Shown here one piece after another: positions 47,106 through 59,974 of a DNA stretch of 64,000 bases. Made by a program: the position numbers and the translations under genes. A model generated the notes under the pieces. The model was not told the DNA's origin. It was given only the letters and a program-made list of their open reading frames with translations, and did not search any database. Source of the DNA: Capsicum annuum (taxonomy: Eukaryota > Streptophyta > Magnoliopsida > Solanales > Solanaceae); the NCBI RefSeq assembly GCF_002878395.1, contig NC_061121.1, forward strand, positions 137,334,467-137,398,466. Direction: 5' to 3'. Positions within the stretch are counted from its first letter, which is position 1; each line of letters opens with the position of its first letter.

Positions 47106-47965
47106 AAGAAGTGAGAAATAGCATAGCAACTTTTCTTCTCTTCAGAAAAGTTATTCACTTGAAAGAGCTTTTCACAAGAAGACTCCCAAGCTAAATACAC
47201 TTTCAAATCACTCTCACCTTTTTAAATTGGAATACCAACCTTGATTAGATTGATGCCCACCTCTCGATTTCATTGTATTCCTTCTTTCCCTTGATTTCTT
47301 CTATAATTCCATTTTTGATCATGTTTTCCCCTTATTTTTTTCTCAAAACAATAGTCATCATTAGGAACATCATAACCTTTTTGCTCCCTACTACTATAGT
47401 ATTCAATAGAAAAAGGTTGGGTATAGATTTGGGGCTTTGGGGAGGTAGATATGGTCTTTGGTTATTTGGTACTGTGACTTGAGGGATTGGTCTTTGTGGA
47501 GGCTGAGGTCTTTCTTCAAAGGGATTTGGAACTTGGTTTTGTGGTGAGGTATTCAGATATTTGTTATGTATTTAGTTTCCAAGCCCCTCTTGTTGGACTT
47601 GGGTGTTTTGAAGAGGTAATGGACTGGTGGAGTTTTGGATTTGGGAGTGAGATGGAGTTCGGGTGGTGTTTTATAGGGGTCGTGTGGGACATAGCAATTG
47701 ATGTAATATTTCAGGGGTAATGGTCATTGAGGAGTTGTTGGCTTGAACACTTAAATACACATGTAGGGATTAGGTGTAGAAGGTCGTGATTTCCTCCTAC
47801 TTTACACACAATGAAGCTTTCCACTAATAGTTGACACTTCACCCTTCAAGGATGTCATTTCGGTTTGCACCATGTCTACCTTAAGGCCAAGAGCCTCAAT
47901 TCCGACCTTGATTGTTCCAAGAATATTACTATCCAAAGTTTGGGATTGTGAACCTTCGGGTTCCA
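47106..47965 (-). pseudogene. Gag fragment of element H
   Basis: The minus strand starts MEPEGSQSQTLDSNILGTI at about 47965, followed by IEALGLKVDMVQTEMTSL, a coiled-coil N-terminus typical of gypsy gag proteins. Further on, after stops, a Pro/Gln-rich linker reads NPFEERPQPPQRPIPQ near 47530-47480. The plus-strand frames 47273-47720 are its antisense shadow. The C-terminal part is lost at the junction with element E. The family is not identified beyond gypsy-like. Confidence 0.5.
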
Positions 47966-49156
47966 TGGTTAAGTTTACCTAAAGAAAAAAGAAAAATCTA
48001 CTAAACAAGTTATTATTAAACGTCTCACCGCTCTCACACTCAGTTCTTACCTCATACTCTGTCTGAGAAGTGTTGAAATCTTGGGATGTACTTGGCAAGT
48101 GAATGAGTGATGAATCTACTTTGGTCCTGAATCTATTTTTGTTTTCTATGAATTAAATAATAATGATGTAAGTACTTGAACCACCAAGTTACTACAACTA
48201 ATAAATGAGAAAAGCACATAAAAACCAAAGACAAGAAATAAAATGGAGTATAGACTAATTACCAACCTAGTTTGTACTTACTAGTTTACTAGTGATAGAA
48301 TTTAATACACAGGAAACTAGAACAAAAAATTAGAAACTAAGAAAACTACTTAGGAACTTGATTTTAAAATTTTAACTTGATTTTCATATTTTAAACTCCC
48401 GAATTCTTCAAGTATCGGCCTAACACCTTAGGGATGAAGATAAAAATGCTTTCAGAGGGAAAAACAACAAGTTTGGAGCCTCTTTCACTCTCCAATTTGA
48501 ATTCAAAAAGATTGGTCCCCCCTTGTGCTTGGATTTGTACTTGTTTTGTACTTGATTGGGCCCCTTGTCTCTTCCTTATTTTGGATGAAAATGAATATTC
48601 AAAGGAATGTTCTTTCACAAACACCAACTAAACTCTCTTTCCACCCCTTTTTTATGAAACACACTCTTTGAATATTCTTCTTTAATATGATTTAAAGAAC
48701 AAGATGAATATTTAAGAGTTGACTAAAGTTTGACCTCTAATCAAATGAGGCGTAATATCCAATTTTATTTTTAATCTAGGTTTCTTAGGCCAAGGTGAAC
48801 TCAAATAACAACAAATCAACCTTAAATGACATCACAATCACAAAACCTTAACGGATCTAGTCCTTCAAAGCTTCAAAATGCCATAGACATTGAGGTTCAA
48901 GTTCAAAATCAACCAAACCTTATTCCAAATGTAGATCTAGACTCCCTATATGCTAGAGAAAAGGGATCTATCACTTGAAACCAACAAAACACAATAAAAT
49001 AATTTATATCTAGCTTGGAACCTACGGATCTGCAATAAACACCATGAAATCTACCTTTTTGTGATTTTTCTTTGGATTTGACTCTTTTTTGTTGACATTT
49101 ATTTTAATAAAAACACTAAAACCAAGGATTAGAGTTGTGGGAACAACCCTAATCAA
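47966..49156 (-). other. Element H untranslated leader
   Basis: About 1.2 kb between the primer site and the gag start on the minus strand. AT-rich, no motif-bearing frame. The pair of frames 48391-48631 on opposite strands are chance overlaps. Confidence 0.4.
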
Positions 49157-49170
49157 GTCTCTTGATACCA
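49157..49170 (-). other. Met-tRNA-like primer-binding site of element H
   Basis: The minus strand reads tggtatcaagagac, one base insertion away from the usual TGGTATCAGAGC. It lies directly downstream of the presumed LTR. Confidence 0.5.
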
Positions 49171-49803
49171 AATGAAAACTAAAACAAAGTTATAATCGAA
49201 ATCAGCAACTAAAGAAGCAAAAATCAGCAACTAAAGAAAGGGAGATGGAGAAGAACACAAATAGAAGATTCAAAGGAAAAAAAAGGATAGGTAATGAGGC
49301 ATTAACCAAAATTCATGAGAAGCACTAAAGTATATATTAAAAACTTAAACACAAATCACCAATGTTTGTTACACCTCATTCTTAGGTGGACACAAAGGAA
49401 TTCACACACCTCAAACACCCACCTTTCTTGTCAATTTGTCAACCCAAGTGAAATCCATCACTTAGTATTAACCCTAACTTTGGATTTCTCTATAAGAGAA
49501 GAAGAATACTACAATTCAGAAGTAACAAGAGCTAAGGTGTCTATTTATACTAATAAAAGATAATGACTCAAATGTCGTCACTGATGGATATAAATGGGGT
49601 GCCTCTTGAGTGTTGGAATGTAGTGTATAAAGTCCAGTTTGCCCTTAATAAGAGGCACAAATGAGATATTAGAACTCCTGTTTCTTTATCCATTTGGACA
49701 AGGCTTTGAAAAAGCTCCAAAATGTCTTCAATCTGAGACTTGAACCTTTGAAATACATAATACTCTTTGTGCTCTTCATGCTTGTATAACTCTTTAGGGA
49801 TAT
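49171..49803 (-). repeat. Element H 5' LTR remnant with TATA box
   Basis: Minus-strand sequence upstream of the primer site. It contains gtataaatag at 49550-49541, a good TATA box about 370 bases from the primer site. The upstream limit is set by the start of element G1 and is probably truncated. No partner LTR is in the window. Confidence 0.45.
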
Positions 49804-51332
49804 TGATGAGTGGTAGTTTTACCACTTATTTCCACTCAACATTTATGCACTCTACTATGTTTTGAATGAATTAATGATACATAATTGTTATTAAATGCAC
49901 AAATATCTATATTTTGTAGGCACAAAGTTAGTGAGATAAAAAGATGTGGATTGTGACTGAAAATTATCAAAAGAAAGCAAGAAAGTATTGCTGAAGACCT
50001 AGAGTAGAAATGGCCTCAGTTACCACAGTTGCATTCTGAGGACCGCAACCATGGTCAATCAAGCAGTTCAATAAAAAATGATCACAGGAGCCAATCGTGG
50101 TCGTGGTAACGCGGTTATAGCAAAGCCTACACAATTGCGACCTAGCAGAAAACTTACTGCCTAGAGGTAGAAAGAGAAATGCATGTGGCGAATCCTGAAT
50201 TGGACAAAAAGAAAACTCAAAACCTATTATATATCATATTATACCTTCCTTAATTTGGAGACATTATTTTAGGGTTTGTAGCCTTCATTCTTAGAGAAGA
50301 TAATATTTTATAAATTTTGGGTGAAGAATATTTTGGAGTCACTTCCAAGCGAAGAATTAGTGAACTCGCACTGAAGATTTGTTGGATATCATAGTTTGAA
50401 GTGACATTCACTTAGATTTTCTCAAAGAAACTCAATGTAGATTTTGGATAAAATCTTTACTTATTCATCTTATGAGTAGCTAGTTTTTTGTCTAGGAATA
50501 TGCTTGAATAAGGTGTAAATAAGTGTGGGATGTGATTTGTCTGTGGATTTACTAGTTTGTGATGTTTGATTCTACTAGTGTTTGAGTAAATTGATTGAGA
50601 TTTATGGGTGAAAGCCCCAAATACCAAAATGGGTTTGATGGATGAAAATCCCAATCTCTTGAAAGCTCAATCCATCCTTGAAGAGAGGGGTTTGGGTGAA
50701 ATTTAGAGATCCAAATCATAATTGAAAGAATGATGTATGAACCAAAGCAATAATAGACAATTTATGAACATAATTTACTAATTTTCACTATACTAGACAT
50801 AATGGTAATTGTGAAGTTGTCTATACATAGAGCAACATCCTAGAAATAAGGGTGTTTAATTGAGGTATTAGGTTGTTTCAATTGAAGAACTCATAAGGTC
50901 TCGAAAGGGTCAATGAGTGACACCCTTGGGGTTTTGATAACAAACTACCCTCAAGGATTTCTAACCTAGCCTACCACATCAACAACACTTAGAATTGGCA
51001 TCAAATTATAATACACTCGTGCATATGTTGCCCCTAGGAAAACATAATACCAAGATACGTGCCTAAGTGCTTAGACTATAATTATTATTAGCCCCGAATT
51101 TGTACTCGTAAAAAACCAAAAATAAATATTAAATGTAATACCTCTCAAACCCCCCATTTTTATCTTTTTATACTATTAGTTTGAATTTAACTAGTATTTA
51201 TCATTTAAAACTAATTTAGTCGCCACTAACATTGTTCCTATTGGATTCGACCCCAACTCCAATGTTTGGTAAATATATTGATGACTACCACCTTGCACTT
51301 TAATTGACGTGTAATTTGAGCGTTATAAAAAA
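49804..51332 (+). repeat. Element G1 5' LTR
   Basis: Starts TGATGAGTGGTAG and aligns throughout with the G2 LTR 58318-59827 (for example 50270-50420 with 58740-58930 and 50840-51060 with 59300-59550). A CpG-rich module lies at 50020-50150. Confidence 0.75.
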
Positions 51333-51350
51333 TGTAGCCATTGTCGGGGA
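51333..51350 (+). other. Asp-tRNA primer-binding site of G1
   Basis: The sequence tgtagccattgtcgggga matches 14 of 18 positions of TGGCGCCGTTGCCGGGGA, the complement of the plant Asp-tRNA 3' end. Confidence 0.65.
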
Positions 51351-51499
51351 ATATTTTGGCATATTAAATTAGTTTGGAATTCTAACTTACTTGTTTGAAT
51401 TAAAACTTGTATATATTTGTTCATGATTTTCTTTTGTGTCTCGTATTAGGTAATTTTTGTTTTTGCTTACTGTTCTCTGTCATCTTCCGACAAATATGA

Positions 51500-52535
51500 T
51501 TTATGTATTTGGAAGTCCTATCTTGATAATCCATGTCCATATATTATGATGGACCACACTTTGGAAGAGATTGCATATATGCTCCCCAGAGGTAGATGAG
51601 AAAACCATATCGATCCTATTGGGAGTATTCTTGTTCTTTGTGTGATGGTCGAGATGGACATTGGAGTGATTTCTCAAATGCCACTTCCCTTATTATGCCA
51701 ATCGCGTTGCTTATTCTTCTTATGAGTTTGATAGGTGTTATAAGCAGTAGGAGGAAGAGAAACATATTGGGTCCAATAGTTTTATAGCAATTCATCAAAC
51801 TATTTTGGATTAGATAACTACAACGGGGGAGAATATGCAAGACATACGCTAATCTAATGTGACATTTAGAATGGAGATTGTGAAGATGGAGGAAGTGGTC
51901 ATGTATATAAAACTTGAAAATACCATTACCTTTCCTATTTCCCAAGAGAAGTCTAATCATGATGAAAAACTAAGATATGATGATGATCATGGTAGTGAAG
52001 AATCCTAGGTGATTGCCCAATCAACCGAATTAAATGAGGAAGAAAATGCAAAAATAAAAGGAATGGTACTAGATTCTAAAGAAGAATCAAAGTCACTCTC
52101 TTATGATGACTCTAGTTCATTTTAGCATGGAGTTGCTAATGTGGAAACAATTCTAAAACTTAGGGATAGACCTTACTCAAACCACTTTTTAACATTGTGC
52201 TTAGAGGATGTAATAAAGATCTATCCACCTAGGAAAATGATGGATTGTGGGGAGAAGGAGGACCATTCCTACGATTTAAGATTTGACATTCCGAAAGAGC
52301 ACATGAAATCCCCACCATCCGTGATCAAGGAACTCAACCTCTGATATGTAAATAGTGGCATATTGATGTGCATACCTTTACCTAAGAAGTCAAATAGGAA
52401 TAGTGATATGAAGTTGGGTAAAAGTTTCAAGTCTTCAAAAGGGAGAGATAGAAGCTCCCTAATCATTTACTTGCATCTTCCAAGTTTCATATTTGATGAT
52501 TTGAATCTTCTATCCTTATCGCTTAATGCATCATG
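51500..52535 (+). pseudogene. Zinc-knuckle ORF of G1
   Basis: First coding region after the primer site. A CX2CX4H knuckle begins at 51632 (C-S-L-C, H at about 51659), but the last Cys is Phe. The sister G2 keeps the Cys and has Tyr for His. Downstream are an acidic segment (51960-52130) and LKLGKSFK/SSKGRD-like basic sequence at 52410-52460. Stops occur at 51787, 52008, 52123 and 52342. The knuckle suggests nucleic-acid binding, probably a gag derivative. The family is otherwise unfamiliar to me. Confidence 0.5.
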
Positions 52536-53635
52536 AATGAAGTTAAGGATGCATCATGCTAAGAAGTTAAACTAAGCACTCGATCGGAGGCACTCTATCA
52601 AGCCACTAAAAGTGGCCCGTATCCTTTTATTTTATGCAAGATAGAGTAGATTTCATTTTGGTATTTTTTCATGCATAATCCATAAAAGGTAGTGCTATGA
52701 GGAATTTTAATTGAAAATTAAAAAGGGAACTATGAAATTGGCATATTTGGACTAAATAGAGAAGTCTAGGAGACCTTAATTTTGGTCTCAGTTACCATGA
52801 CTGCGGCCCGTTCCTCTGTGATTGTGAAGGACGCATGCTCGTGATCATGGATTTATGATCACGATCGCATTCAAATTGGTTTTAATGATCATCCAACTAC
52901 CATTTTTTCCACACGCCGATTCTCAATTCCTTTCAAATTCTCTCAAAATTTAGGCATTATGTAGAGTATCCAAGTGTCATTTCAATCTATTTGCATCATC
53001 AAACCTTTTATGTTGTCTCAATTCGCTTGTTTTTAAAGTAATTATATGCTTAGAACTTGTAGTTTAGGGAAGTGCCTGAAATAGTAGTTTCAATACTAAA
53101 TCTATGTTTGTTGATTATTATTGTTGTGGTTAGCTATTGTAGTTTGTGTACTCACTAATGGGGAAGTATTGAGTATCAATATTTAGGCCTTAAATGGTTG
53201 AAATTACTGTTACAAATTCCATTTAATTCAATACCCCATAGTGTTCAATGTTAATTTCTTTAAGTTTTGGCGTTAATCATGCAATCTAGGCTTAAGTTCC
53301 TTGATCATAATGTTTATGTTCCTACTAGAACATAAACTTGTGGTAAAAGTCCTGCATTTTGGTGAAATTATAGAACTATTGACTATGGTCTCATGTACTG
53401 CGATCATGGTCCCGATGACCGTGAATGCGGCACCGCGATCGTAGTCACTACTCCGCAATCTCCATACCTAAGGGCAGTGCCTATAGAGAAACAAAATTTC
53501 TGTACACCCAGTTCTCACCCCAAAACCTTCTATAAATGCTACCACTTGAGTTATCTTATTAATCTAGAATGCTTTAATTATGATAATACTAATAATAATC
53601 TAAATAGTATTTCTTATAGGCACTAAACCACAAGA
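52536..53635 (+). other. G1 spacer with two CpG-rich modules
   Basis: Noncoding sequence between the two ORFs. CpG/GATC-rich patches lie at 52795-52875 and 53390-53465 in otherwise AT-rich DNA. Open frames here are incidental. Confidence 0.5.
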
Positions 53636-53636
53636 A

Positions 53637-54899
53637 TGGGAGATTTTGACAACACCGGGCTCATGGCTACTCAATGCCAAAACTAGTACTATGCTAACTT
53701 TCCTAGGATAAAGTTACTCCTTGAGAGGGGTATTAGCTTGGAAAAAGTGGAAAAGAAGTTCCTAGGGTATCATGCTAGACTCGCTAAGACCAGGTGGATG
53801 TGCTTTTCCCCGGCCCCCTACTATGCTAATGAGAATTGGGTTCGTGAGATCTACACAAACCTCAGCATAGTTTCTCTTATAAACCCAATAATGACAATAC
53901 GGGGGAAGCAAGTGAACTCTAGAGTAGAGTAGGTCAATGAAGTATGTAGGAACCCGGATGTTGACATGGAGCAGTTCCATGAAAAAGCATATGAGCTAGA
54001 CACATGGATGAAGAATATTCTATGTCCTAAAAAAAAGGTTCCTTGGGCTACCACTATGAGAGACATTTTGATGATTGATTTCATAGCTGTGGCTAGGATT
54101 TACCTGAATATCATCTGTAGCAGATTCTTGCTATGTAATCATATGACCATTGTCATAGACATGTGAGCTCGGATGGTGTCTTGTATCCTATGTAGCATTA
54201 TCCTGAATGTGGGTGAGATTGTTCTCTCAGAGTAGAGATACTTCAAGAATCCTTGACGTACACATCGTCTCTTCCCTTCTTTTATCACAGAGAAATATCA
54301 GAGGGCGCAGGTAGAGGAATTTCAATAGATACCTGGGTGCACCTGGGTCCCCATATCTTTTCACTTAAATTTTGAGGTGAGGGTGCCCCTGGTCTGGGAA
54401 ATAAAAGAAAGGTATACTTAGGTAAGTCAACCCAAGAGGACATAAACTCATGTAGACCTTCGTCAGCCAACCCTTTCGAGAACATCTCAAGTCAGATACG
54501 GGTGGTTAGGGAGATATTGTCTAGATTTCCTCAGGGATCGGGAGAGCCCTCTATTGCTCGCCATTCATCTTTAGCTTAGTCATATTATGAGATATATCAT
54601 GAGGAGTAGAAGAAGCAAGGAGCTACAGTTTCCAGCTTGGAGAAAGCCGATTCAGTCTTATTTGTTTCACATAAGGAACTCAATGAGTCGTATCAGAAGA
54701 TGGTGAAAAGAAAGAAGAACAGAAATAAATTATTCTGAAGTCTTTGGAAAGGAGTAAAGGGAATATTCAACGTTCTCAAATCCAATGATCGACTACCTTC
54801 AACAAAGATGTACTATGATACTAAGGCCCCTACTGATTGGTCAACTGATGATGTTGGTGGTGATGATGTTGAGTCAGCGGAAGAGAGCAGTTGCTGATG
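53637..54899 (+). pseudogene. Putative plant transposon protein of G1
   Basis: Starts MGDFDNTGLMATQ at 53637. The best-preserved part is 53738-54166 with RWMCFSPAPYYANENWVRE, NPIMTIRGKQVN and NILCPKKKVPWATT, a pattern of the plant-specific putative transposon protein domain found beside retroelements. The C-terminal part is frameshifted. The final helical region is near 54650-54890. Stops: TAG at 53695 and 53930, TGA near 54164. The biochemical role of this domain is not established. G2 has the same protein at 62695-63905. Confidence 0.6.
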
Positions 54900-55965
54900 C
54901 AATTTTAGGGAGGTAAATTATCCCTATGTTTATTCTTTGATTTATTATGTAGTGGGGACACTGCAAGCCTTTTAGTTGGGGCTGCCTACCCTTGGAGTTG
55001 TTATATTTTGATATATGTAGAGATATTTTGTGATGGCTTTGATGACATTCTAGATACTATTTTTTTTGGTTTGGGATTCCATAGTTAGGTACTCTGATGA
55101 TGCCCACGTTTTCAAGGATTATCATGTAGTTTTATTTTTAGTTTTTATTTCTACTTTAGTTTTATTTTAATTATGATGATGCATAATGAGCCTTTCCTTA
55201 TGATAGATTAAGTAATGATATTCATAAGGGTAAAGCATCGTGTCTGTGTTTTGACCCATAGATGCAGGGGAATTCTGAGTACCCATGGCATCTAAGTCAT
55301 TAATACAAGAGATGTTTTAGTACCTATAGCATTATAAATTTGGGGTACCAATGTGCAGGATTAGCGAAGTCTGAGTTGCCATATGGTTAGTTTTCCCATA
55401 TTAAGCCAAAATTTGAGGCTAAAGCTATGGTTCCAGCTGTAAGTTTGCAAATTGAGCATGGTGCAAATGCAAAACTAATGAGCCCCTTCATCCAAGTCCA
55501 AAGATCATGGACATGAGCAACTTTATAACAAAGTTTCTCTCTTAATTGTAGCTCAACAAATTTTTGACTTGTGAATATTGATAGATACTTCGATTTTGTC
55601 TTTAATGGGAGGGGCAATTAAGCCACCTTGGAAAATTTTTCAAGCCATGTGTGGTGACTAAATTGTCTTTATCTCTTGTATACTTGTGTTATCTAGAACT
55701 TGCCCCATTAGTGTTTCAAAGCTAGTTTTAATTGTATTTGGTTGGAGATATGATCATAGGCCATCCCTGTGGTTTCAGAAACCAGTTTATCCTAAAAATC
55801 CTACCCATGCATAAATGTATTCCCTAGTTACCCACTTTGAGCCTTTGGTGTTTTCTTTGGCACACACATTACAAGTCGTAAAACCTTCTTTTTATCCCTC
55901 TTTTGAACCATACCCTACTTAAACTTGAAAATGCAACTTGAGGCTAAAACCTAAGTTGGGGTGGT
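54900..55965 (+). other. G1 3' noncoding region
   Basis: Follows the transposon-protein ORF. It begins with tatgtagtggggacactgcaa, which G2 shares at 63955-63975. No gene recognised; the minus-strand frame 55387-55617 is spurious. It ends at the purine-rich taagttggggtgg. Confidence 0.5.
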
Positions 55966-56039
55966 GACATAGATGGATTATAAGAATATTAAATACATAA
56001 TAAACTACATTAGATGGGAATGGTCATTATATCATATAA

Positions 56040-56690
56040 AATTAACAAAATGATAGATAAATAAGAAACAACTATCATTATATCAGAATTTATAGGTACT
56101 ATAAAATATTGTTAGGATAACTACCTCACAAATAATAATAGGCAAAGCATATTAAATTCTATAACTATTACTCAAGCTATTGTGATTGAGTCAATAGGAC
56201 AAATAGATGGCAGTAAAGTCTTAGAAGATACCACTTCCACTTTAATTTGTAGTATTGGTAAACATTTTATAGGAGAACCTCAACTTTTTCAAGATAGAAG
56301 TTTAGAAATATTTTCATATTTATCAGGTCCAAAGTCATGGTTAGAAAAGATTGTAATCATGATTATTTAAAAGAATAATTTATAAGTGGTTTACCAAGAT
56401 TATTTGAAGAAAAAGTTAGAACATAATTGAACGATAGATTTGAGGGAAAAAATCATTATAGTCATATGACTTATGGTGATCTTATATGTTTTATAAATGT
56501 CATAGGACTAGAATTATGTACGGATATTAAACTTAAAATCAACTAAACAAATATAATAAAATAACACAAAATAAGTTGGGAAGCTTTTGTTAAGATTTTG
56601 GGTTTATGAAATTATCAGTCCTTTCAAAGGAAGTAACCAAGAAGATTAAAAGACAACAAAAAAATTAAAAAGATAACTCTGATACTTGAA
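56040..56690 (+). pseudogene. Second, distinct caulimovirid capsid-like fragment
   Basis: A-rich block of viral composition. The open stretch 56182-56370 is followed in other frames by GLPRLFEEKVRT near 56385-56420, HMTYGDLICFINVIGLELC near 56464-56520 and KLGSFC then DFGF near 56573-56610. These pieces, in this order, look like the C-terminal half of a plant pararetrovirus coat protein. It does not align with the coat region at 20331-21670, so it derives from another lineage. Bounded by G1 on the left and chromovirus pol on the right. Several stops. Confidence 0.5.
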
Positions 56691-58317
56691 AGATATTCAC
56701 TAACCATCATAGTCTTTAATATATAATGACCCAAAGGATATTAATTTAAGGCAACATAGATTGATTAAGTTTTTGAAGGACTACGATATCTTTATTCTTT
56801 ACCATTATTGAAAGGCAAATTTTGTAGTGGATGTGTTGAGTTGGAGGACAGTCTGTATGTGTAGATTTATCTTTATTTTATGTCTTAGAGTGGCTATTAT
56901 CTTTGGTTATATAGTCCTTGGCTAATATAGTAGTTTTACTTGTCATTTTTTGCCCCAATATGATTCTTGATAATGATAAGGATTGATCTACCTAATTGGA
57001 GAAAATTTGGGGTTGTCAGTTTGAGAATTGTATGTTTTGTAGCATTCCAGCTCAAGTGTTGAGAGGTGAGTTCAGGAGGGATACTTTAGATTTAGAGGTT
57101 GTTCTAAGATATGGAGGTCATACCTATATTTTGTTGGTGGGATATGTGATATAATTGACTCTTTGAGAGGCTTATAGCTCCAAGTATTCTTTTAATCCTA
57201 TGATAAATAAGATCTACAAAGATGTGAGGAAACAATACTAGTGGAGTGGTAAGCGATGAGATATAGAAGAGTTTATAGATCGGAGCATATATTGTCAGCA
57301 AGTAAATGTTGAACATCTAAGAACCAGTGGATTGCTTGAAAGACTACCCATTCTTGAGTGGAAATAAGAATGAATCAGTATGGACTTTGTAGGTAGTTTT
57401 ACTTACACTTCTTAAGGTCTTGATAGAATATGGGTGATTCTGGATCGATTGAAAAAAATTGCACACTTTCTCTCTATTCAAAGTTCCTATAGTGCTGAGA
57501 AGTTGTCTCATAACTATAATTGAGAGGTCATTCACCTTCATGTGGTGGGTGCTCATATTTATTATTTAAGACCAAGTTACTCAGATCACTTCAATCCTTA
57601 GGATGATATTTAAAGAAGAGTTAGATACCTAGGTTGACCTTAGAGCCACTTTTCATCCCAAGATTGATGGACAGCTAGAGCAGGAAATTTAGATTTTGTA
57701 GGATATGCTTTGTGCTTATTTTATGGATTTTTTAGGTGAATGGTACCAACTTTTCGATTTAGTAGAGTTTAATTAAAATTACAACTTTTATTTGAATATT
57801 CAGATGATCAAGACATTGTACGATAGGCATTGTCGATCTCCAATTGGTTTCTTTGAGATTATTGAGTTTAGGCCCCGTGGTAATAATTTTCTTTGTGAGT
57901 CATTGGACCAGGTTTGATGTATTCTATATAGGCCTCAAGCAACTTAGAGCAAGCAGGAGAGTTATGTTAACCATATAATTTATTCTTTGAGGTTTAGAGT
58001 TGGTGACTAGGTTTTCTTGTGAGTTTCACCCATGAAGGGCATGAATAGTTTCGGCGGACGGGGAAAGCTTAATCCGATGTATATTGGAACATTTGAGTTC
58101 CTTCAGATAGTTGGGGAGGTTTCTTATGGGTTATCATTATCTCCAACCTTCTCGGTTATCCACTCAATATCTCATGTATTTTTGTTGTGATAGTACATCC
58201 TAGATGAGTCTAACATGCTTTGGTGGGACTCAATTCAGTTGGATAAGAGATTGACATTGTAGAAGAGCTTGTATCTATCATAGTTAGAGATTTTAGATAG
58301 TTGTGCTCCAGGGATAT
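56691..58317 (+). pseudogene. Chromovirus RNase H-integrase remnant
   Basis: The RNase H end reads NDPKDINLRQHRLIKFLKDY near 56727-56790 and KANFVVDVLSWR near 56810-56845. The integrase region runs from about 57200, with the C-terminal GPY/F-like module at 58010-58130. The last recognisable piece is at 58300-58317, where element G2 cuts it. Stops are dense. It has the same clade features as B and E and could be the missing 3' part of a related copy. Confidence 0.6.
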
Positions 58318-59827
58318 TGATAGTGCTCATTTTATAACTCATTTTCACTCAACATTCATGTAAATTAACATGTTTTGAATGAATAAATGAGACATAATTG
58401 TGATTGAATACACTAATATCCACATTTTGTAGGCACATAGTTGATAAGATAAAAAATGTGGATTGGGGCTGAAAATTATCAAAAAAAAGTAAGGAAGTAA
58501 AGATAAAGACCTGGAGCAGAAATGGACTCAATTATCGTGGTTACAATCTAACGATCGCGATCATTGTCAGTCAAACAGGTCAACAAAAAGTGATCGTGGG
58601 ATTCAATCATGGTTACGGCAGAGCCTATATGGTTGCAGCATAGCAGAAAGGGAAGAAAGGGAAAGGCACGTGGCTGATCCCAAATCCGACAAAAAGAAGA
58701 CTCAATTCCTATTATATATGGTATTCCACCTTCCTTAATTTGGAGACATTATTTTAGGGTTTGTAGCCTCCATTCTTGGAGAAGATAATATTTTATAAAT
58801 TTTCAGTGAAGAATATTTTGAGTCACTTCCAAGTGAAGAATATTTTGAGTCACTTCGAAGTGAAGAATTGGTGAACTCCAACTGAAGATTTGTTGGATAT
58901 CATAGTTTATAGTAACATTCACTTAGTTTTTGCCAAATCAAATCAATATAGATTTTTGATAAAATCTTTACTTATTTATCTTAGGAGTATCTAGTTTTTC
59001 CTCTTGGGATTATGCTAGAATAAGGTGTAAATATATATTTCTGCATTTACTAGTTTGTTGTTTTGGATTCTACTATTTGTTGAGTAAGGTGATTGGGACT
59101 TATGGGTAAAAGCACCAAGTACCCAAATAAGTTTGATGGATGGAAATCCAAATCTCTTAAAAGCTCAAACCATCCTTGAAATAGGGTTTTAGGTGAACTT
59201 TAGCGACCGAAGTCATCCTTGACAGAGGGATGTAGGAATCAAGGCAATAATAGACAATTTATGAGCTTATTTGACTAATTTTCACTAACTTAGACGTAGG
59301 GGTGATTGTGAAGTTGACTATAGTTAAGGTACCATCCTATAAATTAGGATTTTAAATTGAGTTATTAGGTTGTTTTGATTGAAGAACTCATTAGGTACTC
59401 GAAAGGGTCAATGTGTGACAACCTTGGGGTTTTGATGACAAACTAGCCTCAAGTATTTCTAACCTAGCCTACCATATGTCCAACACTTTGAATTTGCATA
59501 AAATTATCAGACTCATGCATATGTTGCCCCTAGGAAATCATAATACCAAGATTTGTGTCTACGTGTTTAGACACTAATTATTCGTTGCCTCGAATTTGTA
59601 CTCAAAAAAACCCAAAAAAAAATATGAAGTGTTATACCCTTCAAAAGCACTATTTATATCTTTATTTACTATTGGTTTGAATTTAGCTAGTTTCTCTCTT
59701 TTAAAACTAATTTAGTCACCACTAACATTGTTCCTCATGTATTCAACCCCGACTCTATAGTTGGGTAAATATATTAACCATGACCGCATTGTACTTAAAT
59801 TGATTGTAAGTTGAGCATTATAAAAAA
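58318..59827 (+). repeat. Element G2 5' LTR
   Basis: Starts TGATAGTGCTCATTT and aligns with the G1 LTR. A CpG-rich module lies at 58530-58640. A short tandem repeat of gaagaatattttgagtcacttc occurs around 58807-58855 (about 28-base unit), absent from G1. Confidence 0.75.
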
Positions 59828-59845
59828 TAACGCCGTTGTCGAGGA
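59828..59845 (+). other. Asp-tRNA primer-binding site of G2
   Basis: The sequence taacgccgttgtcgagga matches 14 of 18 positions of the Asp-tRNA complement. All four differences are G to A or C to T. Confidence 0.65.
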
Positions 59846-59974
59846 ACAAAGGCATATTGAGTTAGTTTGGAATTCTATCTTACTTGCTTGAATTCAAACT
59901 TGTATAAATTTGTTCTTGTTTTTCTTTTGTATCTTGTGTTAGGTAGATTTTTGTTTTAATTTTACTTTTCTCTA

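Larger units (their letters stand above)
49804..55965 (+). mobile_element. Element G1: Athila/Tat-like element with plant-transposon-protein ORF
   Basis: LTR 49804-51332, Asp-tRNA primer site, a zinc-knuckle ORF, a spacer with CpG-rich modules, the plant-transposon-protein ORF, and a long 3' part that ends in taagttggggtgg near 55950-55965, a likely polypurine tract. Element G2 repeats this order. No reverse transcriptase is present and no 3' LTR follows, so the copy is non-autonomous and truncated. Confidence 0.7.

Noticed and set aside
47273..47720. Plus-strand frames rich in Phe, Trp and Gly
   Set aside because: Antisense of the Pro/Gln-rich gag of element H on the minus strand.
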